Positions 9,084 through 18,491 are shown, numbered from the stretch's first letter. The stretch: DNA of 49,653 nt from Proteobacteria bacterium SG_bin4 (GCA_002083395.1 LWDH01000046.1:1-49653); one strand, 5' to 3'. Numbers and translations: made by a program. The notes: generated from the letters alone by a model not told the origin.

Positions 9084-9440
9084 ATGTCTTTTAATCCTGT
9101 TGAATTTTATCAACTCGCCAGTATCTTATTTGGGCAGCAAAAAGGAGCCGCTCAATATTCCGAATCTTTCACACGAACTGTAATTTCCAGAGCCTATTAC
9201 AGCGCATTTCTTGTCGCAAGAAACCAATCTGGAATCAATAAATCTACAAAGGATGTTCATCAAGAGGTTCGTGATTATTTCCGGAGTTCGGGGAAAGCCA
9301 AAATTGCTAATCAACTTGATGATCTCAGAACTAGGCGTAATGACGCTGACTACCAAATTGACAAAAATCTCACTTCGCGTGATTCAGGAATCGCGCTCAA
9401 GCTATCGGAAAGTATATTGAAAGAATTCAAATCAATCTAA
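9084..9440 (+). CDS. HEPN-like protein, possible RNase/toxin effector
   Basis: 118-residue all-helical protein. Residues 30-47 (TRTVISRAYYSAFLVARN) and 81-92 (LRTRRNDADYQI) are the two signatures of small HEPN-domain proteins. The usual R-x4-6-H catalytic motif is represented by RNDADY (R85 to Y90), the variant with Tyr in place of His found in several HEPN families associated with toxin-antitoxin or defence loci. The ATG directly follows the stop of the preceding gene. HEPN proteins are common RNase effectors in defence, so I infer this is the effector of the cassette. With the His replaced by Tyr, RNase activity is not assured. Confidence 0.65.
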   Translation: MSFNPVEFYQLASILFGQQKGAAQYSESFTRTVISRAYYSAFLVARNQSGINKSTKDVHQEVRDYFRSSGKAKIANQLDDLRTRRNDADYQIDKNLTSRDSGIALKLSESILKEFKSI

Positions 9441-9701
9441 CCAATTCTTGCGGAACGAGAGTTCGCTAGTCGTTCATGGGGAAATGGGTCAGATCTTGCA
9501 GTCGACGCTCCTATTCTCCGCACTAACGCATAATCTTCGGTGAGTGGTGCTACGCTTATCCATCCTACTGTTTATAGTTATTTACAAGTCATCAACTGCA
9601 GCGGAATCCACTTCCTACCATCACTACCCGCCTGAAATTCGATGTTCACTATCGGCGATGTCTGAATTTGGTAGATCAAATTTGTAAAAGCCGCTGATTG
9701 G
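9441..9701. other. Gap after the HEPN cassette
   Basis: No gene seen. GC content rises again from about 9450. The segment 9482-9494 (AAATGGGTCAGAT) is the inverted partner of 7657-7669 and is followed by CTTGCA, so that AATGGGTCAGATCTTG resembles flanks of REP-associated transposase elements. This may be the right edge of the inserted cassette. No hairpin terminator is obvious between the convergent HEPN and TPR genes. Confidence 0.35.
9482..9494 (-). repeat. Right copy of the GACCC/GGGTC inverted motif
   Basis: See the left copy at 7657-7669. Ten of 13 positions agree in inverted orientation, and the two sites bracket exactly the three AT-rich cassette genes, about 1.84 kb apart. Confidence 0.3.
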
Positions 9702-11303
9702 TCAATGCGAATGACCGGTTTGCGTCAATTCATGCAATTGCTGCTCATAGCGGATTATTTTTAACTCGTTACCGGCTTCTCTCGCCGCTTGGGCTGCGCG
9801 ATATAGCGCATTGCGGCGATTCGGAGTGCGCTGCAGCGAGGCTTCCAGTTCCTTCAGTGCGGCGGCTGGCTGGTTCAGCATCAACAGCAATTCGCCGAGC
9901 AGTTCCCGTGCAGGAATGATGGCGCCGGGGGTGACGTTGTCTTTCTCGGTCGAGTCTTCCAGATCGGCGGATGCGCGCATCCATCGTAATGCTTCTGCGG
10001 GTCGATTCTCGGCAGCGGCGATCCAGGCGGCAACCGCCAAGCGCTGAATTTCGATTTGATCGGCGGTGTAGTTTTTATCAGCGGAGCGGTCACTATCGCG
10101 CAATACTTCCAGGCGTTTCAAGCTGTTTTTCGCGTCAGCGGGGTTACCGGTTCTGGCGGCGCCGACACCCTTGGCAAAATGGATAATCGCTTCGCACCAT
10201 CCGAATCGTTGCCACGGGAAATCCGCTGGCTGGATGTTCAGTTTTGCCGCTTCGTACCAGTCACCGCGTTCGACCGCGAAGCGTGCCGGAATTGCGGCAT
10301 AGGCATAGGCAATCGTGGTATTTTGCGGTTGCGCGTTATGAATGGCCTTCAGTTGTTGCACAATCTGCCGGGCTTTATCGGTTTCAGCCATCTGTAAATA
10401 CGCGTACAACAGATAATCCATGAAGTGAAAGCGTTGATCCCAGTGATTATCCGGAGCGTGCAGCCGGGCGTGTTCTTGTGCAGTCTCGTACGCCATCCGA
10501 TTGGATTGCGCTGCATCCGGCCATTGGCCGAGGCGGATAAAGATATGCGACGGCATGTGCAAGGCATGCGGCACGGCGGGGGCGATTTGGGTATACGCCC
10601 GCGCGGCATCGAGTCCGAGTTCCGCCAGTTCCGGGTAATCGCTGCTGTGGATGATGTAATGCGCGACACCGGGGTGTTGCGGTTCGTCTTTCAAGACACG
10701 TTGCAGCAATTGCAGCGCTTGTTTTTGCCTTGTGAAAGTTTTGTCATTCGGCGAAGCATTTGAAATCAGCGCCAGCGCATAAAACACCGCTGCTTCGTGA
10801 TCGTCTGGAAATTCTGCGACGATGCGCTGCATCGCCTGCTCATACGCCAGCTTCCGGGCGCTGTAATCGTTGCTGGCGTTCGCCGGATACAATGTTGCGG
10901 CAGCTTCCAAATAGGCTTTCTCACGCGCGGTTTGAACATTTAATGACTGTGCTTGCTGGATGGCGTCCCGCCCTTGCTGTAATTCACCAGGACTCGGGGT
11001 CGTGGCCCACAATTGCTGGTAAAGGCTCATGGCGATGCCCCAATAGCCCATGGCGCATTGAGGATCGGTGACGGTGACCTGGCGGAAGGTTCTTTCGGCT
11101 TCCTCATACCAGAACGAATGCAACATCGCCACGGCCTGGTTGAATTGTGTTTGTGCGGCAGGCGTGCAGGAAACCGGAAAGTTAACTTTACCGAGGTTTT
11201 CCTGATCGAAGCCACCCGCATGGTGATGATCACCATCGGCAAGAGCCACTCCGGTCAGTAACAGCAAGCTTGCGGAAATAAAAAAGCGTGTCAGTGATGT
11301 CAT
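9702..11303 (-). CDS. Secreted TPR-repeat protein of the copper operon
   Basis: 533 residues with a signal peptide (FFISASLLLLTGVALA, cleavage before DGDHHHAGG) and a His-rich mature N-terminus suggesting metal contact. The first part (FNQAVAMLHSFWYEEAERTF, then DPQCAMGYWGIAMSLYQ) and repeated helical pairs to the end are tetratricopeptide-like, including a final repeat near PAAALKELEASLQRTPNRRNAL. Such proteins are seen beside copper genes in other proteobacteria, but their job is unknown; scaffold or chaperone in the periplasm is a guess. The ATG follows GGAG. It lies 23 bases after cueR and is probably driven by the CueR-type promoter upstream of the DUF4396 gene. Confidence 0.8.
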   Translation of the reverse strand: MTSLTRFFISASLLLLTGVALADGDHHHAGGFDQENLGKVNFPVSCTPAAQTQFNQAVAMLHSFWYEEAERTFRQVTVTDPQCAMGYWGIAMSLYQQLWATTPSPGELQQGRDAIQQAQSLNVQTAREKAYLEAAATLYPANASNDYSARKLAYEQAMQRIVAEFPDDHEAAVFYALALISNASPNDKTFTRQKQALQLLQRVLKDEPQHPGVAHYIIHSSDYPELAELGLDAARAYTQIAPAVPHALHMPSHIFIRLGQWPDAAQSNRMAYETAQEHARLHAPDNHWDQRFHFMDYLLYAYLQMAETDKARQIVQQLKAIHNAQPQNTTIAYAYAAIPARFAVERGDWYEAAKLNIQPADFPWQRFGWCEAIIHFAKGVGAARTGNPADAKNSLKRLEVLRDSDRSADKNYTADQIEIQRLAVAAWIAAAENRPAEALRWMRASADLEDSTEKDNVTPGAIIPARELLGELLLMLNQPAAALKELEASLQRTPNRRNALYRAAQAAREAGNELKIIRYEQQLHELTQTGHSH

Positions 11304-11326
11304 AGTTAATCTCCAAATCGTAGGGA

Positions 11327-11728
11327 TCAGCGGCCGGTATCGCCACCAGCCAGATTATCAAGTATTGGACATTGCGGGCGCTCATCGCCGTGGCAATGCG
11401 CGACCAATTGCGTTAATGCCTGCGCAATCGATTCCAGTTCGGAGATGCGCGTTTGCAAATCAGCCAAATGCGCTGCCGCCAGTTGTTTTACCTCGCGCGC
11501 CGGCCGTTGCTGGTCCTGCCATAGCGATAGCAATTTTTTGATTTGCGCCGTACTGAATCCGGCATCCCGCGCCCGGCGTATGAAACGCAACAAATGTATG
11601 TCGCGCGCCTGATAATGCCGGTAACCGGCGAATGTGCGCGATATTTTCGGAATCAATCCGATCGCTTCGTAGTGGCGGATCATTTTGACGGATACGCCGG
11701 AAGCGCTTGCTGCTTGTCCAATGTTCAT
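11327..11728 (-). CDS. cueR: CueR, Cu(I)-responsive MerR-family activator
   Basis: 133-residue MerR-family regulator: winged helix at 1-70 (MNIGQAASASGVSVKMIRHY, then the wing TFAGYRHY), a dimerisation coiled coil at ~75-110, and a C-terminal metal loop CHGDERPQC. The Cys pair with seven residues between them is the CueR arrangement (Cys112 and Cys120 in E. coli) that binds one Cu(I), Ag(I) or Au(I). MerR itself and ZntR differ in this loop. It should activate the promoter at 12235-12265 and hence its own operon with the DUF4396 and TPR genes. The start has GAGAGGA upstream, nine bases after the DUF4396 stop. Confidence 0.92.
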   Translation of the reverse strand: MNIGQAASASGVSVKMIRHYEAIGLIPKISRTFAGYRHYQARDIHLLRFIRRARDAGFSTAQIKKLLSLWQDQQRPAREVKQLAAAHLADLQTRISELESIAQALTQLVAHCHGDERPQCPILDNLAGGDTGR

Positions 11729-11737
11729 TTCGTCCTC

Positions 11738-12199
11738 TCAATGATGACAGTGTGCCAGCGCATGTCCGCGGCCGCGTGCTATCAGCCAACGGTTAAGCGG
11801 AAAAGCGGCGATACCGGCGATTATCAGCGCAGCCAACAGACTGCTCCAGAACAGCCACGAATCAAGCGGCGCATCCATCGCACCCGGAATGATCACCATC
11901 AACAGATTATCGACGATTTCCATGATCGTGATCGAAGCCGTATCAGCGGCGAGTGCAATTTTCATCGCGGTTCGAAGCGGGTAGCCGCCACGCAGCATTG
12001 GTAACATTGTAAGCGCATAGCCGGAGAAAAAGGCGAGTAAAACTGCCAGCACGATAGTTTCGGTATTGCTCCAACCGAGTGCTGTGCCGATGACCATACC
12101 CGCAACTTCGCCGATGGCGCAACCCGATAAACAGTGCAAAGTGGCGATTGCTGCTATTGCATTGAGCGATGGGTCTTGATGATGTATATGAGTTTTCAT
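11738..12199 (-). CDS. DUF4396 membrane protein, copper-island member
   Basis: 153-residue inner-membrane protein with about four hydrophobic segments (~10-35, 45-65, 80-105, 115-140) and the DUF4396 hallmark HCLSGCAIGEVAGMVIG. Both termini are His-rich (MKTHIHHQ and HALAHCHH), suggesting metal binding. Function is unknown; the family often sits in metal-resistance loci. It is the first gene of a minus-strand operon with cueR and the TPR gene and lies right behind a CueR-type promoter, so copper induction is likely. The ATG has AGGAG at a normal distance. Role in copper transport or handling is inferred from context only. Confidence 0.8.
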   Translation of the reverse strand: MKTHIHHQDPSLNAIAAIATLHCLSGCAIGEVAGMVIGTALGWSNTETIVLAVLLAFFSGYALTMLPMLRGGYPLRTAMKIALAADTASITIMEIVDNLLMVIIPGAMDAPLDSWLFWSSLLAALIIAGIAAFPLNRWLIARGRGHALAHCHH

Positions 12200-12234
12200 G
12201 TTGAGCTCCTAGGTGATAAGTTAAAGGAGTCTCG

Positions 12235-12265
12235 ATCATGATCCTTGCCATGATGGGAAGGTCAA
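12235..12265 (-). promoter_or_regulatory. CueR-type promoter and operator
   Basis: Reading the minus strand: -35 TTGACC (12265-12260), then a spacer of 19 bases, then -10 CATGAT (12240-12235). The imperfect dyad CCTTCCCATCATGGCAAGG (12261-12243) fills the spacer. The over-long 19-base spacer and a dyad starting ACCTTCC are the hallmarks of CueR/MerR-activated promoters, closely resembling the E. coli copA promoter. It drives the DUF4396 gene, then cueR and the TPR gene, giving copper-induced autoregulation. Confidence 0.8.
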
Positions 12266-12329
12266 GGAAAATCTGATTAATTACCTGCGCAAGCGATTTG
12301 CTGTGTTGGGTGGCGCTCAGAAACTCGCC

Positions 12330-12406
12330 TATCGTTATGATATGTCTTGTTTCTTGCGCTTCATCCGCCTTGCATCTGATCTTGCTCGGTGAATTAATCA
12401 GTGTTT
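12330..12406 (+). repeat. Dispersed ~77-bp intergenic repeat, copy 1
   Basis: Aligns without gaps to 28415-28491 at a constant offset of 16085, about 70% identical by hand count. The best-kept core is CTTGCATCTnATCTTnCTCGG (12369 onward). Both copies lie between genes and upstream of plus-strand genes. Origin unknown. Confidence 0.55.
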
Positions 12407-12525
12407 CCCAAGCAGATTTTTTCTGGGAATGTCGATTTATATTGCTCAGTCAACATTCCTTAAAATGACGGCATAGCCGAATGATGCTAATCTAAGTTTC
12501 CAATTATTGGTTACAAATAACAATT

Positions 12526-14787
12526 ATGGCCATTTGGCTTAAACACCTTTATCTGGGCGTTTTTATCGGTCTGCTGGGCGTTATGGTTTATATATCTCCC
12601 GCAGGTCTTTGGCTGGAAGAGAAATATGGGTTGTATTGGCTTTTTCACCTGCGCGGCGCTGTGACAGCACCCGAAAAAGTAATGGTTGTGGCGATCGACC
12701 AATATTCTGCGACGCAATTGGATTTACCGCTGACGCCACGGTTGTGGCCGCGCAATTTGCATGCGCAACTGATCGATCGGCTCACGCAAGCCGGTGCGCG
12801 CATGGTGGTATTCGATCTTATTTTCGATAAACCGAGCGATATCATTGCGCACGATGAACAGCTGGTTGCCAGTATGGAAGCGGCGGGCAATATTGTTCTG
12901 GTGGAACGTTTGGTTCACGACGACAGCGCGTTTTACGGCGATTTGCAGGAACGGAACGAACATCGGGTAACCAAAGAGGGACCGATTCAATTGCTGCCGG
13001 CGGTAGCAAATGCGATTAAAGCCCATGCGCCGTTTCCTTTGCCTAAATCCGCAAGGGTTGATCATTATTGGGTATTCAAAGCCGATGCCGGAGATATTCC
13101 GACAATCCCCTCAGTGGTTTTTCAGCTGGTAACAATGCCGCTTTACGATGATTTTGTGCGGCTGTTGCATAAGGTAAATCCGGCGTATGCCGAGGCACTG
13201 CCCGTTCAAGAAGAAACAACGATTGATATCGAAGATCTGATTTTTTCTCTGCACGATCTATTCAGTCACGATCCTCAAATCGCTGCCCGCTTGCAAGCGG
13301 AATTAAATCGCGATTCCGTTCTGAATTCCACTGACAAGTAAACGATCCAGGCATTGATCAGTTTGTATTCGGGAGGGGATACGCAGTACCTGAATTTCTA
13401 TGGCCCGCCGCGCAGTATCAAAACTATTCCATATGTTCAGGCATTGCACGGTAAAGGCGGCAATACCGGCGACATGCATTCCGGAATCGATGATTTTAAG
13501 GATAGTGTGATATTTGTCGGTTTCTCGGCTGCCAATCAACCGGAGCAAGATGTGGTCCGGGATGATTATCATACGGTTTTCTCGAATCCGGACGGACTCT
13601 ACATCAGCGGTGTCGAGATTGCGGCAACGGCATTTGCCAATTTGCTGGAGAATAAACCGGTCAGGCCGCTCCCCCGGATGGGAAGCTTGGGGTTGTTGTT
13701 TGTTTTTGGTTTTGCGTTAGGCGTCATTTTTTTAATCCAGCAGAAACGAGGCGTAGCGATTGCCTGTGCGGCGTTGGTGTTGCTTTACGCAGGTGCCGCG
13801 TATTATTACTTTAAAGATGCCGGCATTTGGCTGCCTTTGGTGAATCCGCTTGGTTTGCAGATACCCGCGGCATTCTTTGGCGCCGTATTGCTAAGATATT
13901 ACGAAGCTAAGCTCGATCGTCAGCAGCTGAAGGAGGCATTTGGCTACTTTTTGCCTGAGCGAGTTGTCAACGACATCGTCAAAAATGCGGGCGCCATGGC
14001 ATTCTCGAATCAATTGGTTTATGGCGCCTGTCTGGCGACTGACGCGGAGAAGTATACCGCGCTTGCGGAAAAGCTTGAACCGCAGCAGTTGGCGCAACTG
14101 ATGAATGATTATTACGCGGCTTTGTTTGAGCCTGTCAGGCGGCATCACGGCATTGTTTCCGATGTGGTTGGAGACGCGATGCTGGCTATCTGGTCAAAGA
14201 CTTCATCGAAAATCGATCTGAGAAAAGAGGCCTGCTATGCCTGTCTCGATATTGCAGCGGCCATCGATCACTTTAACCAATTCAGTACGCATTTACCTTT
14301 GCCGACGCGGGTAGGTTTGCATTTCGGTGAGATGCTATTAGGGAATATCGGCGCGCTTCATCATTACGAATACCGTGCGATCGGCGATATCGTCAATACC
14401 ACTAACCGCATCCAAGGCGCCAACAAATATTTGGGTACCCGCATTCTGGTATCCAGCGAAGTAATCACGGGGCTGGACGAATTTCTAACGCGCCCGCTCG
14501 GTGATTTTCTCTTAACCGGAAAATCAACGCCGGTTAATTTGTTTGAATTGATGGCGCACAGAGATTCAGCCAGTGAGCGGCAATTATGGTTATGTGAAGT
14601 TTTCAGCCGTGCTTTAAATGCCTACCAGCGCCAGCAGTGGGAGGAAGCCTTTGAAGGTTTTAATAAAATACTGGATGCAATGCCCGAAGACGGTCCTGCC
14701 CGTTTTTTCCTGGCTGCTTGTCAGCAATATCGATCGACTGCTCCAACCGATTCGTGGGATCCGACCATGCGCATCAGCAACAAGTGA
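12526..14787 (+). pseudogene. CHASE2-domain adenylate/guanylate cyclase, interrupted by one stop
   Basis: One 754-codon frame cut by a single in-frame TAA at 13339-13341; both sides remain open and in the same frame. The N-terminal helix (8-28) is followed by an extracytoplasmic CHASE2 sensor (VMVVAIDQYSATQLDLPL, ARMVVFDLIFD) that continues past the stop (YLNFYGPPRSIKTIPY, DSVIFVGFSA). Three membrane helices near 13680-13900 and a class III cyclase domain follow, with metal-binding Asp residues in CLATDAEKYTAL and DVVGDAMLAIW and the segment EYRAIGDIVNTTNRIQ. Intact, it would make cyclic nucleotide in response to a periplasmic signal. As read, it is either a recent nonsense mutation, a sequencing error, or a readthrough gene. 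Any start after the stop would be a weak TTG (13354). It lies 239 bases upstream of the FecR fusion. Confidence 0.8.
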
Positions 14788-15026
14788 TGCGGCTGATTTT
14801 TTGTTAAAGCGATTTATGTGAGTTTTGTCACAAGCTGTTAATAAGATTCCGCCTAAAATTCGAGTTAGTTTGATTATTATCAAAAGATTAAATATCCAAG
14901 CTAGTGCCAAGGTTATTTCTCTCGTATAATTCGAGTTCTGTCTAAAGAAGGGTTTTGTAAAAGCGCTTTCCTTTGGACTGAGGGCCACGCATCACAACGT
15001 ACTTCAGATCTGGAAAAATAACAATA

Positions 15027-18000
15027 ATGAGACCGAGCCAGAGCATTAAGCCTAACTTACGTTACCGGAGTTATCTGGCGCGCTTACTGGCTGTTGTTTG
15101 TTTTTTCGTCATGCTGCTGACGGGTACTGATGAATCTTTCGCTGGAGGAGCTTGTGAATCGGCTGTGGCAGAGATTATTTCAATTCAAGGAATCATCGAA
15201 TTGCGCCGTGCTTCCAGTTCAACCTGGCAAGCGATGACGCTTCATACCGCTATCTGCCCGGGCGATAGTGTTCGCGCCAGGACGCACAGCCGCGCGGCAT
15301 TTTTGCTGAGCAACGCGAGCGTGTTGCGGCTGGATCAGAAAACCAGTATGACTTTCTCAAAACCGGAGAACCCGGAAAAGGTCCGTTCGATACTGGAATT
15401 ATTTTCTGGCGCTATTCATATCATTACGCGCACGCCGAAACCTTTTAAAGTCAGAACGCCGTTTGTTAATGCGGGTGTCGACGGTACCGAATTTTTTGTC
15501 GGCGTCGATGAAACCAGTACGCAACTGGTGATTTACGAAGGAAAGGTTACCGCCAGCAATGAACAAGGCAGCTTGGTGCTGGAAGATCATCAAACTGCAA
15601 TCGCCACGCGCAATGCCGCGCCGCAGCGCGTAACGACTATTAATCCGACCGATGCGGTGCAATGGGCGTTGTATTATCCGGTAATCATCGATTATCAACT
15701 GGCTCAATTGACCGATGAATTGGCGCTACATCCGGAACTGAGGCGGTCGGTCGAGCTTTATCAGCAAGGCAAAACATACGAGGCGCTGTCAATACTCGAG
15801 AACATCCCAAAGCACGATTCCGGTATTAACCTCCATTTATTCCAAGCGGGGTTGTTATTGGCAGTGGGGCAAGCCAGCGAAGCCAGAACGGAGATTGAAG
15901 AAATACTCCGCACCCAGCCGGATAATAGTGATGCGCATGCCTTGTTAGCAATGATTGCAGTCGTTCAAAATAATAAAGATCGGGCGCTGGAACTAGCCAC
16001 GCGCGCCGTCACTTTAAAAGGGGATTCTGCGGCTGCAAAACTGGCGCTTTCTTATGCGCAACAGGCGCATTTTAAAATAGATGATGCGCTGGCAAGCACT
16101 CAACAAGCCATTGCAATCGATCCGGACAATGCGCTGGCGTGGGCGAGATTGGCCAAGCTGCAAATGTCGCATGGGGATCTCGATCGTGCGCTGGATGCTG
16201 CACAACGGGCGGTCAGCTTGAATCCTCGTTTTGCCAGGACAAAGACAGTCTTAGGTTTTGCACAGTTGTTGCAGGTGCGAACCCAGCAAGCCAAGGCTGA
16301 ATTTTCTGAAGCAATCGCATTGGATCAAGCAGATCCGATGCCAAGGCTAGGGATGGGGTTGGCGCTTATCCGTGAAGGTGAAATCGAGGCTGGCCGGGTT
16401 GAGCTGGAAGTAGCGGCCAGTTTGGATCCGGCCAATTCCTTGATTCGCAGCTACCTGGGTAAAGCCTATTTCGAGGAGAGACGCTATCCGCTGGCTGCAA
16501 CACAGTTTGATCTGGCCAAGGAAAAAGACCCGCAAGATCCAACGCCATGGTTTTATGATGCTATCCAAAAGCAAACCCAAAACAGACCGGTCGAGACTTT
16601 GATGGATTTGCAGAAATCCATCGAGCTGAATAATAACCGTGCAGTTTACCGGTCGAAATTCTTGCTGGATCAGGACGAAGCCGCGCGCGGCTCGAGTTTG
16701 GCGCGGATTTATGATAATTTGGGATTCGAAAAGCGCGCGCTGGTGGAAACGGCCAAATCGCTGAGCATCGATCCGGCGAATCACTCTTCGCATCGTTTTC
16801 TTTCAGATGCTTATGCGAATATTCCGCGCCATGAAGTGGCGCGCGTCAGTGAGTTATTGCAAGCGCAGTTATTGCAACCTATTAACGTGAATCCGGTACA
16901 ACCGCATTTGGCGGTCGCGGATCTTAACATTATCAACAATACCGGTCCGACCAGAGCAGGATTTAATGAATTTGCGCCACTGATGGAGCGCAATAAGCCG
17001 CAACTGGTTGCTTCCGGGGTTGCCGGCAGTAACAGCACGTTTGGCAATGAAGCAACGCTTTCGGCGGTTTATGACAAAGCTTCGATCAGCCTTGGTCAGT
17101 ATCACTTCCAATCCGATGGATTCCGTCCCAATAATGATCAGAATCATAATATCTACAATGCCTTCGCGCAGTATGCATTAACCCCGAAATTGAATGTCCA
17201 GGCTGAGTTTCGCCGGCGTAATTCGGATCACGGCGATTTGCTGCTCGATTTTAATCCGTCATTCCATTCGCGAGATCGGAGGCAGTTGGATCAGGATACC
17301 GCTCGTGGCGGTATCCGCTATTCGCTCTCTTCCAAGCAGGATTTTCTGATTTCCGGTATTTATTTTGATCGCCGCGAGAATACGGCACATCCGGCGGAAC
17401 TGATGAAAATCGCAGGGATTCCGTTCGATGTCCCCTTTCCCGCATTCAATAACAGGTTGAAAGATCAAGGTTATCAACTGGAAGGACAATTTCTGCACCG
17501 GGATAAATTTATGAATCTGGTGACCGGCGCCGGCGCTTATGATATTGACGCGAAGCTTCGATGCAATGGCGATGTGTGTTCTTCCAATACCGTGAATTTC
17601 ACCCGGGAACGAGAAAATGCCTATTTTTATTCGAATCTGAATTATTTTCAGAATATTAATGCAACCTTGGGAGTGAGTTACGATGCTTTCAGAGACGCTG
17701 TCAATCAGAATTTTGACGCGGTAAATCCGAAGTTCGGATTGCAATGGGATCTTACGCCTGGTCTTCGGCTGCGGTTAGCTTGGTTCGAGGCGGTGAAATC
17801 CGCGCTGATCGCGAATCAGACGCTGGAGCCGACGCAAGTAGCCGGATTTAATCAGATGTTTGACGATTTGAATGGCACACGATCGAGGCGCATGGGCGCC
17901 GGGTTGGATGCTGCTTTTAGTAAAAATATATACGGCGGCATGGAAGTGTCGGATCGGGATCTGAAAGTTCCTTACCTCAATGGCGATTTCAGGCAATTTG

Positions 18001-18476
18001 CCGGTGAGCAGCAACAGGAAAGGCTGTATCGCTCGTATCTGTACTGGCTGCCGCACGCGCATTGGGCGGTTAACGGGGAGTTCCAGTACGAACAATATGA
18101 TCGTGCCGCAGTTACTGTGAACGATCCCAACAAACCTTATGAAATCCACTCGCTCAGCGCCCCGTTTACAATCAATTATTTTCATCCGACCGGGTTTTTC
18201 GGCAAAGTTAGCACGACCTATTTGCAGCAGAGCTTGAAGCGTTTGCCGGATGCAGATCCTCGCTTAGCGGAAGGCAATAGTGATTTTGTGCTGCTGGATA
18301 CGGCGCTGGGTTATCGATTACCCAATCGCAGGGGAATTCTGAGTTTTGAAGGAAGAAATCTCAGCGATGAGCAGTTCTACTATCGCAGCTATAACTTCCA
18401 GTTTAACGAGATGAATACTTCTTCCCGTTTCATTCCGACTCGTACGTTCTTTGTACGCCTTACTTTAAACTATTAA
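15027..18476 (+). CDS. Secreted FecR-TPR-outer-membrane beta-barrel fusion
   Basis: 1149-residue three-part protein. A signal peptide ends near residue 39 (SFA, then GGAC). A FecR domain spans about 45-190 (ICPGDSVRARTHSRAAFLLS, PFVNAGVDGTEFFVGV). A TPR array runs about 240-620 (repeats ending in SLNPRFA, SLDPANS, EKDPQDPTPW, SIDPANHSS). The last ~470 residues alternate polar and aromatic residues like an outer-membrane barrel and finish RTFFVRLTLNY, the aromatic end typical of TonB-dependent receptors. I see no TonB box or plug domain. Periplasmic TPRs leading into a barrel resemble polymer exporters such as PgaA or BcsC, but the FecR part is unusual. It follows the CHASE2 cyclase and precedes a small protein by 15 bases. 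Export or surface signalling is inferred. Confidence 0.8.
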   Translation: MRPSQSIKPNLRYRSYLARLLAVVCFFVMLLTGTDESFAGGACESAVAEIISIQGIIELRRASSSTWQAMTLHTAICPGDSVRARTHSRAAFLLSNASVLRLDQKTSMTFSKPENPEKVRSILELFSGAIHIITRTPKPFKVRTPFVNAGVDGTEFFVGVDETSTQLVIYEGKVTASNEQGSLVLEDHQTAIATRNAAPQRVTTINPTDAVQWALYYPVIIDYQLAQLTDELALHPELRRSVELYQQGKTYEALSILENIPKHDSGINLHLFQAGLLLAVGQASEARTEIEEILRTQPDNSDAHALLAMIAVVQNNKDRALELATRAVTLKGDSAAAKLALSYAQQAHFKIDDALASTQQAIAIDPDNALAWARLAKLQMSHGDLDRALDAAQRAVSLNPRFARTKTVLGFAQLLQVRTQQAKAEFSEAIALDQADPMPRLGMGLALIREGEIEAGRVELEVAASLDPANSLIRSYLGKAYFEERRYPLAATQFDLAKEKDPQDPTPWFYDAIQKQTQNRPVETLMDLQKSIELNNNRAVYRSKFLLDQDEAARGSSLARIYDNLGFEKRALVETAKSLSIDPANHSSHRFLSDAYANIPRHEVARVSELLQAQLLQPINVNPVQPHLAVADLNIINNTGPTRAGFNEFAPLMERNKPQLVASGVAGSNSTFGNEATLSAVYDKASISLGQYHFQSDGFRPNNDQNHNIYNAFAQYALTPKLNVQAEFRRRNSDHGDLLLDFNPSFHSRDRRQLDQDTARGGIRYSLSSKQDFLISGIYFDRRENTAHPAELMKIAGIPFDVPFPAFNNRLKDQGYQLEGQFLHRDKFMNLVTGAGAYDIDAKLRCNGDVCSSNTVNFTRERENAYFYSNLNYFQNINATLGVSYDAFRDAVNQNFDAVNPKFGLQWDLTPGLRLRLAWFEAVKSALIANQTLEPTQVAGFNQMFDDLNGTRSRRMGAGLDAAFSKNIYGGMEVSDRDLKVPYLNGDFRQFAGEQQQERLYRSYLYWLPHAHWAVNGEFQYEQYDRAAVTVNDPNKPYEIHSLSAPFTINYFHPTGFFGKVSTTYLQQSLKRLPDADPRLAEGNSDFVLLDTALGYRLPNRRGILSFEGRNLSDEQFYYRSYNFQFNEMNTSSRFIPTRTFFVRLTLNY

Positions 18477-18491
18477 TAAAGGAGTTTTGAA

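Larger units (their letters stand above)
12200..12525. other. Intergenic region between DUF4396 and cyclase genes
   Basis: This 326-base divergent gap holds the CueR-type promoter for the minus-strand operon (12235-12265) and one copy of a dispersed ~77-bp repeat (12330-12406). The remaining 120 bases before the cyclase ATG contain no strong promoter and no clear Shine-Dalgarno. Confidence 0.6.
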
